Position numbers and translations under genes: made by a program
Notes under the pieces: model-generated
What the model was told of the DNA's origin: nothing
Databases searched by the model: none
Seen by the model: only the letters and a program-made list of their open reading frames with translations
Part shown: positions 41,432-50,986 of the stretch, in pieces
Position numbering within the stretch: position 1 is the first letter of the stretch
How the letters are laid out: each line of letters begins with the position of its first letter
NCBI RefSeq assembly: GCF_900102425.1
Contig: NZ_FNBT01000006.1
Coordinates: 223,729 to 287,728, forward strand
Reading direction: 5' to 3'
DNA: 64,000 nt
Origin: Blastococcus aurantiacus
Lineage (GTDB): Bacteria; Actinomycetota; Actinomycetes; Mycobacteriales; Geodermatophilaceae

Positions 41432-42496
41432 CTAGCCGGGCAGGCGGATGGTGGAGAGCCGGCCGACCGAGCGGATCCGCTCCTCGGCGAGCCGGTCGGC
41501 AGCGACGACCGGGGGGACCCCTTCGGCGTCAGCTGCGCCGAACACCCGCCGGGCCACGTCGAAGATCCCCGCGGCCCGGGCCTGAGCACGGGCGAAGGAG
41601 AAGCCGTGCCGCTCGTCCTCGACCTGGATGACGCCGCCGGCGTTCACCAGGTAGTCGGGGGCGTACAGGATGCCGCGGGCGACCAGCTGGTCAGCGACGT
41701 CCGGGGTGGCGAGCTGGTTGTTGGCGCCCCCGCAGACGATGCGGGCGGGGAGCGCGGCCACGGTGTCCGCGTCCAGGGCGCCCCCCAGGGCGCAGGGCGC
41801 ATAGACGTCGTGCGGCGTCCGCACCAGCTCCGCGGTGTCGGCGACCGCCCGCACCGTGGAGTGCCGGGTGCGCACGCGGTCGACCGCCGCCGCGTCGACG
41901 TCGGTGACGACGAGCTCGGCGCCGTCGGCCACCAGCAGGTCGACCAGCTCGGAGCCGACCTTGCCGACGCCGGCCACCGCCACGGTGCGGCCGGCGAGCG
42001 ACGGCTGCCCCCAGCAGTGCTCCGCGGCGGCGCGCATGCCCTGGAAGACGCCGTAGGCCGTGAGCACCGAGGAGTCGCCGCAGCCGCCGTAGGCCAGCGA
42101 GCGCCCGTGCGCGAACCGCGTCTCCCGGGCGACGACGTCGAGGTCGGCGTTGTAGGTGCCGACGTCGCAGGCGGTCAGGTAACGGCCGCCGAGCGCCTCG
42201 ACGAACCGGCCGTAGGCACGCAGCAGCGCCTCGGTCTTGTCGGTGCGCGGATCGCCGATGATCACCGCCTTGCCGCCGCCGAGGTCCAGGCCGGCGAGGC
42301 TGTTCTTGTACGTCATCGCCCGGGACAGGCGCAGCGCGTCGGCGACGGCGGCGTCCTCGGTGGCGTAGGGGTGGAAGCGGGTGCCGCCCAGCGCCGGTCC
42401 CAGCGCGGTCGAGTGGATGGCGACGACCGCCCGCAGACCGGACTCCTCGTCGCTGCAGAAGACGACCTGCTCGTGGCCCGAGCCGAGAATGTCCAC
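41432..42496 (-). CDS. Glu/Leu/Phe/Val dehydrogenase (leucine/valine type)
   Basis: A 354-residue NAD-dependent amino acid dehydrogenase. Seen are [14 protein letters not shown], the catalytic Lys regions [20 protein letters not shown], the NAD loop VAGVGKVG and CGGANNQL. Length and sequence fit leucine or valine dehydrogenase rather than the larger glutamate enzymes; it would interconvert branched-chain amino acids and 2-oxo acids. GTG 42496 lies 7 nt after TACCCT on the minus strand. Confidence 0.92.
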   Translation of the reverse strand: MDILGSGHEQVVFCSDEESGLRAVVAIHSTALGPALGGTRFHPYATEDAAVADALRLSRAMTYKNSLAGLDLGGGKAVIIGDPRTDKTEALLRAYGRFVEALGGRYLTACDVGTYNADLDVVARETRFAHGRSLAYGGCGDSSVLTAYGVFQGMRAAAEHCWGQPSLAGRTVAVAGVGKVGSELVDLLVADGAELVVTDVDAAAVDRVRTRHSTVRAVADTAELVRTPHDVYAPCALGGALDADTVAALPARIVCGGANNQLATPDVADQLVARGILYAPDYLVNAGGVIQVEDERHGFSFARAQARAAGIFDVARRVFGAADAEGVPPVVAADRLAEERIRSVGRLSTIRLPG

Positions 42497-42503
42497 GGCG
42501 CCG

Positions 42504-42509
42504 AGGGTA
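42504..42509 (-). promoter_or_regulatory. -10 box of the Leu/Val dehydrogenase gene
   Basis: TACCCT on the minus strand, 7 nt before GTG 42496: leaderless layout. Confidence 0.5.
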
Positions 42510-42640
42510 GAACCACGGCACGGGCGTGCGGAGCGTCGCACCGGCCGGGCAGGACCAGCGCCGTCCCGCCAGGCATCATGTCCCGTTGGACACCCGGCGG
42601 AGGGCAGCGCTGCACCTCCGCGGCACACAGGAGGACTGCC

Positions 42641-43621
42641 ATGCCCGCACCCAGGCGACTGCTCGCGTTCGCCCTGGCCGCGCCGTTGCTGCTGGCGTCG
42701 TGCACCACCGACGGCAACGAGTCCGGCGGCGGCGACCGGGAGAGCGCCGGGGGCGGTGGCGGTGACCTGAGCTTCTCGGTCATCACGCACGGCTCGGCCG
42801 GTGACGCCTTCTGGGACGTCGTGCAGAACGGCGCCGAGGCCGCGGGCGAGGACCTCGGCATCGACGTCGACTACCAGAGCGACGGCGATCCGCAGCGCCA
42901 GGCGCAGCTCATCGACGCCGCCGTGAACCAGGGCGTGGACGGGATCGTGGTCTCGATGGCCAACCCGGACGCCATCCAGGAGTCGGTCGAGGCGGCCGTG
43001 GCCGCCGGCATCCCCGTGGTCACCATCAACTCCGGGGGCGACCGCTCGGCGGAGTTCGGCGCCATCGGGCACGTCGGCCAGGACGAGACGATCGCCGGGG
43101 AGGGCGCCGGCCGCGAGCTCGCCACCGACGGCGCGCGCACCGTCCTGTGCGTCATCCACGAGGCGGGCAACATCGGCCACGAGCAGCGCTGCGCCGGCGC
43201 CAGCACGGGTCTTGGCGCCCAGGTCCAGCCGGTGCAGGTGGACATCAACGACCTGACCGGCGCGCAGTCGACCATCACCTCGCAGCTGCAGAGCGACCCG
43301 TCGATCGACGCCGTGCTGACCCTGAACTCCGCCGTCGCCGCGGTGGCCGTCGAGTCGGTCGCGGACGCGGGCTCGGAGGCCGACGTCGCCACCTTCGACC
43401 TGAACCAGGACGTGATCAGCGGCATTCAGGACGGCTCGATCCTCTTCGCCGTCGACCAGCAGCAGTACGAGCAGGGCTACCTGCCGATCGTGATGCTGAA
43501 GCTCTACGCGGAGAACCTCAACACCGTCGGCGGTGGGCAGCCGGTGCTCACCGGCCCCGGCATCGTCGACGCCACGAACGTCGACGAGATCGCCGACCTG
43601 GCCTCGGCCGGCACGCGCTGA
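42641..43621 (+). CDS. Sugar ABC transporter substrate-binding lipoprotein
   Basis: A 326-residue lipoprotein with lipobox LASC (Cys near residue 21) and a Gly/Ser-rich linker. The Peripla_BP_4 fold is clear: [47 protein letters not shown], then [36 protein letters not shown] at 42629 precedes the ATG. The ligand is probably a monosaccharide or polyol. The permease and ATPase follow. Confidence 0.95.
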   Translation: MPAPRRLLAFALAAPLLLASCTTDGNESGGGDRESAGGGGGDLSFSVITHGSAGDAFWDVVQNGAEAAGEDLGIDVDYQSDGDPQRQAQLIDAAVNQGVDGIVVSMANPDAIQESVEAAVAAGIPVVTINSGGDRSAEFGAIGHVGQDETIAGEGAGRELATDGARTVLCVIHEAGNIGHEQRCAGASTGLGAQVQPVQVDINDLTGAQSTITSQLQSDPSIDAVLTLNSAVAAVAVESVADAGSEADVATFDLNQDVISGIQDGSILFAVDQQQYEQGYLPIVMLKLYAENLNTVGGGQPVLTGPGIVDATNVDEIADLASAGTR

Positions 43622-43644
43622 GCACCGCGGGGGCGCCGCACCCG

Positions 43645-44703
43645 GTGGCCACGGGGGCGGCGGGCGAGCCGTCGACGCGGCGGGCCGACGAGCGGCTGAC
43701 CGCCGTCGGCCCGCTGCGCCGGCTGCTGGTCAAGCCCGAGCTCGGTGCGCTGGTCGGCGCCGTCGCGGTCTTCGCGTTCTTCGCCGTGCAGTCGGAGGTG
43801 TTCCGCTCCGCCCGCGGCGTCGCCAACTGGCTCGACCCGGCCTCGACGCTCGGGATCATGGCGGTCGCGGTCGCCCTGCTGATGATCGGCGGGCACTTCG
43901 ATCTGTCGGCCGGCGTCATGACGGGGACGACGGCGCTGACCGTGGCCATCGTCGCCGTCGAGTTCGAGCAGAACATCTGGGTCGCCATCGGCGTCTCGCT
44001 CGTCGTGGCCCTGCTGATCGGCTTCTTCAACGGCTGGCTGGTCACCCGCACCGGCCTGCCCAGTTTCATCATCACGCTGGGCACCTTCCTGATGCTCCAA
44101 GGCCTGAACCTGGGGCTGACGAAGTTCCTCACCGGCACGGTGACCGCGGGCGGACTGGCCTCGGTCCCGGGGTACTCGAGCGCCGAGTGGCTCTTCGCCT
44201 CGCGCATGACGATCCTCGGGGCGGAGGTGCGCGTCGCCGTCCTCTGGTGGGTGCTGTTCACCGCCCTGGCCACCTGGGTGCTGCTCCGCACCCGCTTCGG
44301 CAACTGGGTCTTCGCCACCGGCGGCGACGAGGTCGCCGCCCGCAACGTGGGCGTCCCTGCCCGGCGGACGACGATCGCGCTGTTCATGACCACGGCGACG
44401 GCGGCCTGGTTCGTCGGCACCACGCTGGCGGTCCGGCTGACCTCCGTGCAGGCGAACACCGGCACCGGCCAGGAGCTGATCTACATCGTCGCGGCGGTCA
44501 TCGGCGGCTGCCTGCTCACCGGCGGTTTCGGCTCGGCCATCGGCGCCTCGCTGGGTGCACTGATCTTCGGCATGACCCAGCTGGGCATCCCGTACCTGCG
44601 CTGGGACGCCGACTGGTTCTACTTCTTCCTGGGGGCCATGTTGCTGCTCGCGGTGCTGGCCAACCGGCTCGTCCGGCGGTACGCCGAGGCGGCCCGGCGA
44701 TGA
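43645..44703 (+). CDS. Sugar ABC transporter permease (RbsC type)
   Basis: A 352-residue membrane protein with the BPD_transp_2 layout ([58 protein letters not shown]). GTG 43645 is the first standard start; an in-frame CTG at 43618 overlaps the SBP stop by 4 bp and could be the true coupled start. It is paralogous to the permease at 17276. Confidence 0.92.
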   Translation: MATGAAGEPSTRRADERLTAVGPLRRLLVKPELGALVGAVAVFAFFAVQSEVFRSARGVANWLDPASTLGIMAVAVALLMIGGHFDLSAGVMTGTTALTVAIVAVEFEQNIWVAIGVSLVVALLIGFFNGWLVTRTGLPSFIITLGTFLMLQGLNLGLTKFLTGTVTAGGLASVPGYSSAEWLFASRMTILGAEVRVAVLWWVLFTALATWVLLRTRFGNWVFATGGDEVAARNVGVPARRTTIALFMTTATAAWFVGTTLAVRLTSVQANTGTGQELIYIVAAVIGGCLLTGGFGSAIGASLGALIFGMTQLGIPYLRWDADWFYFFLGAMLLLAVLANRLVRRYAEAARR

Positions 44704-45491
44704 CCGCGGAGACAGCGCCCCTGCTCGAGCTGCGCGACGTCGGCAAGGACTACGGGTCGGTCATCGCGCTCGACGGCATCAGCACCACCGTGCGCGCCGG
44801 CGAGGTGACCTGCGTGCTCGGGGACAACGGGGCGGGCAAGTCCACGCTGATCAAGATCCTCGCGGGCGTGCACCGCGCGGACCGCGGGCAGCTGCTGCTC
44901 GACGGGCGGCCGGCCGACTTCGGCTCGCCCCGCGAGGCGCTCGACGCCGGGATCGCCACCGTCTACCAGGACCTCGCGATGATCCCGCTGATGGCGATCT
45001 GGCGGAACTTCTTCCTCGGTGCGGAGCCCACCCGGGGTCGCGGTCCGTTCCGGCGGTTCGACGCGGCGCGGGCGAAGGACGTCACCCGCCGGGAACTGGC
45101 TGCCATGGGCATCGACATCCGCGATCCCGACCAGCCCGTGGGCACGCTCTCGGGTGGTGAGCGGCAGTCGGTGGCGATCGCGCGGGCGGTGCACTTCGGC
45201 GCCCGGGTGCTGATCCTGGACGAGCCGACCTCGGCGCTGGGGGTCAAGCAGGCCGGCGTCGTCCTGCGGTACGTGGCGCAGGCGCGCGACCGCGGGGTGG
45301 GCGTCGTCCTCATCACCCACAACCCGCACCACGCGCACCCGGTGGGCGACCGGTTCCTCGTGCTGAACCGCGGACGCAGCCTGGGGTCCTTCCCGAAGGC
45401 CGACGTGAGCCGGGACGAGCTGACCCGGCTCATGGCCGGTGGGGCGGAACTGGACCAGCTGGCGCACGAGCTGGAGCGCCCGGCCACCTGA
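44700..45491 (+). CDS. Sugar ABC transporter ATPase (single domain)
   Basis: A 263-residue ATPase with Walker [11 protein letters not shown]-loop VYQDLAMIP, signature [15 protein letters not shown] and Walker [12 protein letters not shown]. It shares [12 protein letters not shown] with the ATPase at 16473. Being half the length of RbsA, it should act as a homodimer. ATGA overlap with the permease indicates coupling. Confidence 0.94.
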   Translation: MTAETAPLLELRDVGKDYGSVIALDGISTTVRAGEVTCVLGDNGAGKSTLIKILAGVHRADRGQLLLDGRPADFGSPREALDAGIATVYQDLAMIPLMAIWRNFFLGAEPTRGRGPFRRFDAARAKDVTRRELAAMGIDIRDPDQPVGTLSGGERQSVAIARAVHFGARVLILDEPTSALGVKQAGVVLRYVAQARDRGVGVVLITHNPHHAHPVGDRFLVLNRGRSLGSFPKADVSRDELTRLMAGGAELDQLAHELERPAT

Positions 45492-45512
45492 TCCCGTCGG
45501 GCGTCGGCCAAC

Positions 45513-45583
45513 CGCCGGAGCCGCTCCACGGTCTCGAGAGCCACCGTGCACCGCGGCTGCACGGCCGCACGGCGGCTCCGGCG
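45513..45583. repeat. Cruciform element after the sugar ABC operon
   Basis: An outer 11-bp perfect stem CGCCGGAGCCG (45513-45523) with CGGCTCCGGCG (45573-45583) encloses a second hairpin CACGGT/ACCGTG. The right half (45545-45579) resembles 12827-12861. It probably serves as the operon terminator. The rest of the 249-bp gap before the M23 gene shows a small CTGTCG/CGACAG hairpin at 45594 and nothing else. Confidence 0.6.
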
Positions 45584-45740
45584 CACCACCGCGCTGTCGA
45601 CATACCGACAGTGCTGAGACGGTCACTTAGCGAATTTGTCGCGGCGCGTCAACTGTTGTGCGTGTTGCCTTTGTGACTGCCGGTGACACTGCGACTCTCG
45701 TCGGGCATCACGCCCCATTCCCCTTCCCCGGGAGCGAGAC

Positions 45741-47096
45741 ATGTTCCAGCGCCGTCCGTCGCGAGCGGCGACCGTGCGCCCCGGTGCCGGTCGACCCCGA
45801 CGTCCCCGGCCGGGCCGCTCCCTGCGGACCGGGCTGGTGGCGGTCCTGGCCGGAGCGGCTCTCGTGGCCACCGCCGCCCCGGCGCTCGCCGTGCCGCCTC
45901 CGCCGCCGAACCCGACCGACAGCGAGATCGGCGCCGCCCGGTCGCAGCAGGACGTTGCCGCGGCAGAGGTGGGGCGCATCGCCGGCCTGGTGACCGCCGC
46001 GGAGGCCGAGCTCGGCCGTCTGGGCATCCAGGCAGAGGCGGCCGGAACCGCGTACGAGATCGCCAAGGAGGCGCTCCAGGCGGCGCAGGCACGAGTCGAC
46101 AAGGCGGCCGTACTGCTGCGGCGGGCTGCCCACGCGGTCGCCGCCGCCCAGGTGCGGATCGCGGACTTCTCCCGGGACAGCTACATGACCGGATCAGCAC
46201 TGAGCGGGGCGGCGGCCCTGCTCGACGCACAGGGGCCGTCCCAGCTGATCGAGCGCGCCGCGATGCTGGAGTACGTGGCCGCCGACAAGGTCGACGTGCT
46301 GGCCGAGATGGAGACCGCCCGCATCGCCCAGGCCGCGGCGGAGGCCGAGGCGCGCGCCGCACGGGACGAGACGGCCGCTGCCGCCGACGCCGCGGAGGCG
46401 GCCAAGGCGCAGGCCGATGCGCAGGTCGCCGTCCAGCAGGGGGCGAAGGCCGAGATCGAGGCGCAGAAGGCCGTGTACGAGCAGCAGTTCGACGCCGCCA
46501 ACATCGAACTGCTGCGCCTGCAGGGCGCCCGCGACGCGCACCAGGCGTGGGAGCAGCAGAAGGCGGCGGAGGAGTCCGCCCAGCGGGCGGCCGCTGAACG
46601 CGCCGCCGCCCAGGTCGCCGCGGCGGCGGAGGCGGCCCGCAACGGCTCCGGCGGGGCTCCCTCGCGGGGATCGGGCGGCGGGGCGTCGTCGGGGTCCTAC
46701 GTGCAGCCGACGTCGGGTCGGGTGTCGAGCTGCTTCGGCCGGCGGTGGGGGACCTTCCACGGGGGCGTGGACATCGCCGCCCCGATCGGGACGCCGGTCT
46801 ACGCCGCCCACTCCGGCGTGGTGCAGCGGGCCGGCACGGCCACCGGCTTCGGCTACGCCGTCTACATCCGGGGCGACGACGGCTACGTCACCGTCTACGG
46901 GCACGTGAACCGGTACTTCGTGCAGGCGGGGGAGCGGGTGCGGGCCGGCGAGCAGATCGCCGAGGTCGGCAACCGTGGGCAGTCGACCGGCCCGCACCTG
47001 CACTTCGAGGCGCACCCGAACGGGGTCATGTACGGCGGGCAGGTGGACCCGGTGGACTGGCTCGCCGCGCGTGGCATCCGCCTCGGCGCCTGCTGA
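45741..47096 (+). CDS. Secreted M23 (LytM) peptidase with coiled-coil region
   Basis: A 451-residue exported protein. A long basic n-region and hydrophobic core end near residue 50 (ALA-VPPP). Residues about 60-300 are Ala/Glu-rich coiled coil (EAEARAARDETAAAADAAEA), as in EnvC/RipA-type regulators. A Gly/Ser linker precedes the LytM domain with the zinc motif FHGGVD near residue 340 and GPHLHFE near 420. Both metal-motif His residues are present, so it may be an active endopeptidase cutting peptidoglycan cross-links. Confidence 0.93.
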   Translation: MFQRRPSRAATVRPGAGRPRRPRPGRSLRTGLVAVLAGAALVATAAPALAVPPPPPNPTDSEIGAARSQQDVAAAEVGRIAGLVTAAEAELGRLGIQAEAAGTAYEIAKEALQAAQARVDKAAVLLRRAAHAVAAAQVRIADFSRDSYMTGSALSGAAALLDAQGPSQLIERAAMLEYVAADKVDVLAEMETARIAQAAAEAEARAARDETAAAADAAEAAKAQADAQVAVQQGAKAEIEAQKAVYEQQFDAANIELLRLQGARDAHQAWEQQKAAEESAQRAAAERAAAQVAAAAEAARNGSGGAPSRGSGGGASSGSYVQPTSGRVSSCFGRRWGTFHGGVDIAAPIGTPVYAAHSGVVQRAGTATGFGYAVYIRGDDGYVTVYGHVNRYFVQAGERVRAGEQIAEVGNRGQSTGPHLHFEAHPNGVMYGGQVDPVDWLAARGIRLGAC

Positions 47097-47101
47097 TGGA
47101 A

Positions 47102-47156
47102 GGACCTCCCTGCCCCCACCGCTCGCCAGCTCGCGGCGGGTCCCTGCAGGGAGGCC
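47102..47156. repeat. Dispersed structured element, copy B (after the M23 gene)
   Basis: Outer stem CCTCCCTGC (47105-47113) with GCAGGGAGG (47146-47154), inner stem CCGC (47119-47122) with GCGG (47133-47136), and loop TCGCCAGCTC. It begins 6 bp after the M23 stop. Compared with copy A (22778-22833), stem bases change in pairs while the loop differs at one base. Confidence 0.8.
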
Positions 47157-47194
47157 GGGAGAGGCGCGGGTGGTCGCCGGCCGGACGCCGGGGC

Positions 47195-47200
47195 TAGCGT
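47195..47200 (+). promoter_or_regulatory. -10 box of the MBL-fold/ligase operon
   Basis: TAGCGT, 7 nt before GTG 47208; it favours that start over GTG 47199. Confidence 0.55.
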
Positions 47201-47207
47201 GCCTCGC

Positions 47208-48077
47208 GTGACCGCACCCGCCGATCCGCGTGGCACCTGGCAGCTCCCGGCGTTCGGCGCGATGCCGCGGACGGCGGACCTCGAGCCGCTGGTCACGAGG
47301 GTGCTGGCCCCCAACCCGTCCGGCATGACCCTCGACGGCACCAACACCTACCTGGTCGGTGCGCCGGGCAGCGGTGCCGCGGTGCTGGTCGACCCCGGTC
47401 CCGACGATCCCGCCCACCTGGAGGCGGTGGAGGCGGCCCTGGCCGCGCGCGGCGCCCGCTGCGCGGCCGTGCTGGTCACCCACCACCACGGCGACCACGC
47501 CGAGGCCGCGCTGCCCTGGGGCGCCCGGTTCGGTGCCCAGGTGATGGCCGGGAGCGGGGACGTCGCAGGTCCCGGCGGTCGCGTGCTGACCGGTGGGGAC
47601 CGGTTGCAGCTGGCCGGCACCACCGTCGAGGTCGTCCCGACGCCGGGGCACTGCTCCGACCACCTGGCCTTCCGCATCGAGTCCGGCGCCGTCCTCGTCG
47701 GGGACCACGTGCTGGGCCGCGGCACCTCGGTCGTGACGCATCCCGAGGGCGACGTGGTGGCCTACCTCGAGTCGCTGCGGAGGGTGCGCGACCTGGGGCC
47801 GGCCGCCCTCTACTGCGGCCACGGCCCGGAGCTGACCGAGGACCCGGGTGCGGTGCTCGACTACTACCTCGCCCACCGGGCCTACCGCGAGGGCCAGGTG
47901 CTGGCCGCCCTGCAGGGCGGTGCGACGACGGTCGACGAGCTCGTGGCGAGCATCTACGCCGAGGTGCCCAAGGCGGTCTGGTTCGCCGCGGCGCAGTCCA
48001 CCCGCGCCACGCTGGACAAGCTCCGGGCCGAGGGCAGGGTCGAGGAGGCCGCGGACGGAACGGTGCGCCCGGCGTGA
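47208..48077 (+). CDS. Metallo-beta-lactamase-fold hydrolase (LACTB2-like)
   Basis: A 289-residue protein. The MBL domain has HHHGDHAEA, TPGHCSDHL, VGDHVLG and CGHGPE, and a C-terminal winged-helix-like region follows (VDELVASIYAEVP, then RATLDKLRAEGRV), as in LACTB2-type proteins, some of which cut RNA or thioesters. GTG 47208 fits a leaderless start. The stop overlaps the AMP-ligase start in GTGA, so the two act together or at least are made together. Confidence 0.9.
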   Translation: MTAPADPRGTWQLPAFGAMPRTADLEPLVTRVLAPNPSGMTLDGTNTYLVGAPGSGAAVLVDPGPDDPAHLEAVEAALAARGARCAAVLVTHHHGDHAEAALPWGARFGAQVMAGSGDVAGPGGRVLTGGDRLQLAGTTVEVVPTPGHCSDHLAFRIESGAVLVGDHVLGRGTSVVTHPEGDVVAYLESLRRVRDLGPAALYCGHGPELTEDPGAVLDYYLAHRAYREGQVLAALQGGATTVDELVASIYAEVPKAVWFAAAQSTRATLDKLRAEGRVEEAADGTVRPA

Positions 48078-49393
48078 CCGGACCCGTGCCCGTGGTGGGG
48101 AGCGCGGAGAGCGAACGGGACCAGCGCCGGGCGGCCGCGGCCCTCGCGAGCGCCGGGGTCCGCCGCGGCGACCGGGTGCTCGTCTCGGCGGCGGCGTCAC
48201 CGGCGCTGCTGGCCGTCGTCCTCGGCGCCCTGCGCACCGGCGTCGTCCCCGTCGTGCTCGATCCCGGCCTGCCGGTCGCGGAACGCGCGGCCCTCGCCGA
48301 GGACGCAGATCCGGCGCTGGACGTGGCCGACGACCCTGCCCGCCTGCTCTCCGGTACCGAGGAGGCGGAGCTCGCCGACGTGCCGCTGGCCCGTCCGATG
48401 CACTACACGTCGGGGACGACGGGACGCCGCAAGGGCGTGTGGTCCGGCGTCCTGGCCGACGAGGACGCCCGTGCGCTGGCCGCCGAGGAGATCGACCTGT
48501 GGGGGTTCGACCGCGACGACCGGCACCTGGTGCTCTCGCCGCTGCACCACAGCGCCCCGCTCCGCTTCGCGATCCACACCCTGCTCGCCGGAGGCGAGGT
48601 GGTGCTGCCCGGCCCGTTCGACGTGACCCGCGCGGTCGGGGCGATCACCGAGCTGCGCCCGACGACGACGTTCTGCGTGCCCACGCACCTGCAGCGGCTG
48701 CTCGCGCACGGCGACGTGGACTGGTCGTCGTTCCGCCGGCTCGTGCACGCCGGGGCACCCTGCCCGGAGTCGCTCAAGCGCGCGGTGCTCGCCGCGCTCC
48801 CCGAAGGCACCGTGTGGGAGTTCTACGGCTCGACCGAGGCGCAGTTCACCGTCTGCTCGCCCGAGGACTGGCTGGCGCACCCGGGCAGTGTCGGCCGGGC
48901 ACGACCGGGACGGCGCCTGGAGACCGACGAGCGCGGTCAGCTCTGGTGCGAGGTGCCCCGCTGGGCACGGTTCGAGTACTGGCGGGCACCGGAGAAGACC
49001 GTGGCGGCCTGGCGCGGCGACCGCGTCACGGTCGGCGATCTCGGGCGGGTGGACGACGACGGCGTGGTCTGGCTCGACGGGCGCCGCGAGGACCTGGTGA
49101 TCTCCGGTGGCGTGAACGTCTACCCGGCCGAGGTGGAGGCCGTCCTCGACGCGCATCCCGGCGTGGTGGAGAGCGCGGTCTTCGGCGTGCCCGACGCCGA
49201 GTGGGGGCAGCGGGTGGTCGCGGCCTACGTGGGTGGGGTCGATGCCGGCGAGCTCGCGACCTGGGCCCGCGAACGGCTCGCGGCGGCCAAGCGACCCAAG
49301 GCGCTGCACCCGCTGACCGAGCTGCCCCGCACCTCCACCGGCAAGGTGCGCCGGCTGGACCTGCCCGGGGTGCTCGGGCTCGACGGTGCCTGA
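48074..49393 (+). CDS. AMP-dependent acyl-CoA synthetase/ligase, N-terminally short
   Basis: A 439-residue ANL-superfamily enzyme. Core motifs are present: YTSGTTGRRKGV (P-loop), WEFYGSTEAQ (A5), VGDLGRVDDDG (A7), VISGGVNVYPAEVE and the C-terminal Lys motif RTSTGKVRRL. The N-terminal subdomain is about 60-100 residues shorter than usual for the family. It should activate a carboxylic acid as an adenylate; the acid is unknown. It is translationally coupled to the MBL-fold gene. Confidence 0.9.
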   Translation: MTGPVPVVGSAESERDQRRAAAALASAGVRRGDRVLVSAAASPALLAVVLGALRTGVVPVVLDPGLPVAERAALAEDADPALDVADDPARLLSGTEEAELADVPLARPMHYTSGTTGRRKGVWSGVLADEDARALAAEEIDLWGFDRDDRHLVLSPLHHSAPLRFAIHTLLAGGEVVLPGPFDVTRAVGAITELRPTTTFCVPTHLQRLLAHGDVDWSSFRRLVHAGAPCPESLKRAVLAALPEGTVWEFYGSTEAQFTVCSPEDWLAHPGSVGRARPGRRLETDERGQLWCEVPRWARFEYWRAPEKTVAAWRGDRVTVGDLGRVDDDGVVWLDGRREDLVISGGVNVYPAEVEAVLDAHPGVVESAVFGVPDAEWGQRVVAAYVGGVDAGELATWARERLAAAKRPKALHPLTELPRTSTGKVRRLDLPGVLGLDGA

Positions 49394-49400
49394 CCGCCTC

Positions 49401-49429
49401 CAGGGCCAAGATGGCCATCATGGCCCCTG
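49401..49429. repeat. GATGGCCAT-centred dispersed palindrome, copy 2
   Basis: CAGGGCCAAGATGGCC followed by ATCATGGCCCCTG: outer arms CAGGG/CCCTG and core GATGGCCATC. It supplies the start codon(s) of the GMC gene. A copy lies at 37441-37469. Confidence 0.65.
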
Positions 49430-50892
49430 AGCCGGACGTCGTGGTGGTGGGCGCCGGCACGTCCGGCTGCGCGCTGGCCGCCCGGCTGGCGGATGCGGGG
49501 CGCCGGGTGCTGCTCCTGGAGGCCGGATCCGCCGATGGGCAGTGGCCGGCCGACATCCGGGATGCGGCCAGCCTGGCGGCGGCCGCACCCGGTCACCCGG
49601 CGAACTGGGACCTGGCCGCCGAGGTCCTCCCCGGCCGGTCGGTGCGGGTGCCCCGCGGCCGGATCGCCGGCGGCTCCAGCGCCCTGAACGCCGCCGTCTG
49701 GATGCGCGCCACGCGACGCGACCTCGACGGCTGGGCGGCCGCCGGCAACCCGCTGTGGGCCCCCGACGCGGTGTTGCCGGCCTTCCGCCGGTCGGAGGCC
49801 GACGCCGACTACGGCCGGCTCCCGGGGCACGGCGCGGACGGGCCGGTGCCCGTGCGGCGCCTGCCGAGTCCGTCGGTCCTGGCCGACGCCTTCGCCGCCG
49901 GGAGCGCCGAGCTCGGGTTCCCGGCGGAGCCGGACAAGAACGGCGACGCCGCTCCCGGCCACGGGCCGATCCCGTTCAACGTCGAGGGCGGCGTCCGGAT
50001 CAACGCCGCCATGGCCTACCTGGCTCCGCGGCAGGGCCTGCAGACGCTGGCGGTGCGCGGCGGCGTGGCGGTGCGCCGGATCCTGGTCGAGAGGGGTCGC
50101 GCGGTGGGCGTGCTCACCGACGACGGGCCGGTGCGGGCCGGCGAGGTGGTGCTCAGCGCCGGCGCGGTCGGCTCGGCGCACCTCCTGCTGGCCTCCGGGC
50201 TCGGGCCGGCCGCGGACCTGGCCGTCGCGGGCATCGACGTCGTGGCCGACCTGCCCGGGGTGGGTGCGGCCTCGAGCGACCACCCGATCGTCTACGTGCC
50301 CTACCGGCCGGTGCCAGGGCTGCCCGTGTCCGCCCGGCCGCTGCACGGCGTCCTGCACGCCCTGGTCGACGGCGCGGAGATCGAGGTGCTGCCGTGGCTG
50401 CGACCGTTCGGTTCCGACCCCGAGCTGCTCGTCGGCGTCGGCCTGCAGAACCCGGTCGCCCGCGGCCGGCTGGGCCTGGACCTCCGCAATCCCTCGAGGC
50501 CGCCGAGGCTGGAGTACCGGTACCTGGCCGAGGAGGCCGACCGGCGGGGGCTGCGCGCCGGGGTGCGGCTGGTGGCGTCCCTGCTCGTGACGGACGCCGT
50601 CGCCGGCACGGCCACCCCGTCGGCGGAGCTGCCCGGTGCGCTGCTGGCCGACGACGCGGCGCTCGACCGCTGGATCGCGGACCGCGTGGGCACCGCGGTG
50701 CACCTCTCGGGCACCGCCCCGATGGGGCCGGACACCGATGACCGTGCGGTCGTGGACCAGCAGCTCCGCGTCCGGGGCGTGGCGGGGCTACGCGTCGTGG
50801 ACACCTCCGTGCTGCCGTGGGTGCCGAGCCGTGGGACGGCGGCGACGGCCGTGATGGTCGGCGAGCGCGCCGCCGAGCTCTTCGACGCCTGA
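49420..50892 (+). CDS. GMC family oxidoreductase, MftG-like
   Basis: A 490-residue FAD enzyme. The dinucleotide motif VVVGAGTSGCALAARL opens it; GMC signatures PRGRIAGGSSALNAAVW and GEVVLSAGAVGSAHLLLASG follow, and HLSGTAPMG near residue 428 holds the catalytic His. Segments such as AAAAPGHPANWDL and GFPAEPDKNGD recall MftG, the mycofactocin-linked GMC protein; no mft biosynthesis gene is in the window. ATG 49420 is used; ATG 49411 in frame adds three residues. Both starts lie in a dispersed palindrome. Confidence 0.88.
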   Translation: MAPEPDVVVVGAGTSGCALAARLADAGRRVLLLEAGSADGQWPADIRDAASLAAAAPGHPANWDLAAEVLPGRSVRVPRGRIAGGSSALNAAVWMRATRRDLDGWAAAGNPLWAPDAVLPAFRRSEADADYGRLPGHGADGPVPVRRLPSPSVLADAFAAGSAELGFPAEPDKNGDAAPGHGPIPFNVEGGVRINAAMAYLAPRQGLQTLAVRGGVAVRRILVERGRAVGVLTDDGPVRAGEVVLSAGAVGSAHLLLASGLGPAADLAVAGIDVVADLPGVGAASSDHPIVYVPYRPVPGLPVSARPLHGVLHALVDGAEIEVLPWLRPFGSDPELLVGVGLQNPVARGRLGLDLRNPSRPPRLEYRYLAEEADRRGLRAGVRLVASLLVTDAVAGTATPSAELPGALLADDAALDRWIADRVGTAVHLSGTAPMGPDTDDRAVVDQQLRVRGVAGLRVVDTSVLPWVPSRGTAATAVMVGERAAELFDA

Positions 50893-50986
50893 GCGGAGGC
50901 GGTGGAGGGGCGGGACGACGGTCGCGGCATCATCTGTCCCGATGTGAGGGCGGTCACCGGCCGCGCCCGTCCCGTCAGGAGGAACC

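Noticed and set aside
45492..45740. Possible c-di-AMP riboswitch before the M23 peptidase
   Set aside because: Cell-wall hydrolase genes often carry one, but I could not find its conserved core in this gap.
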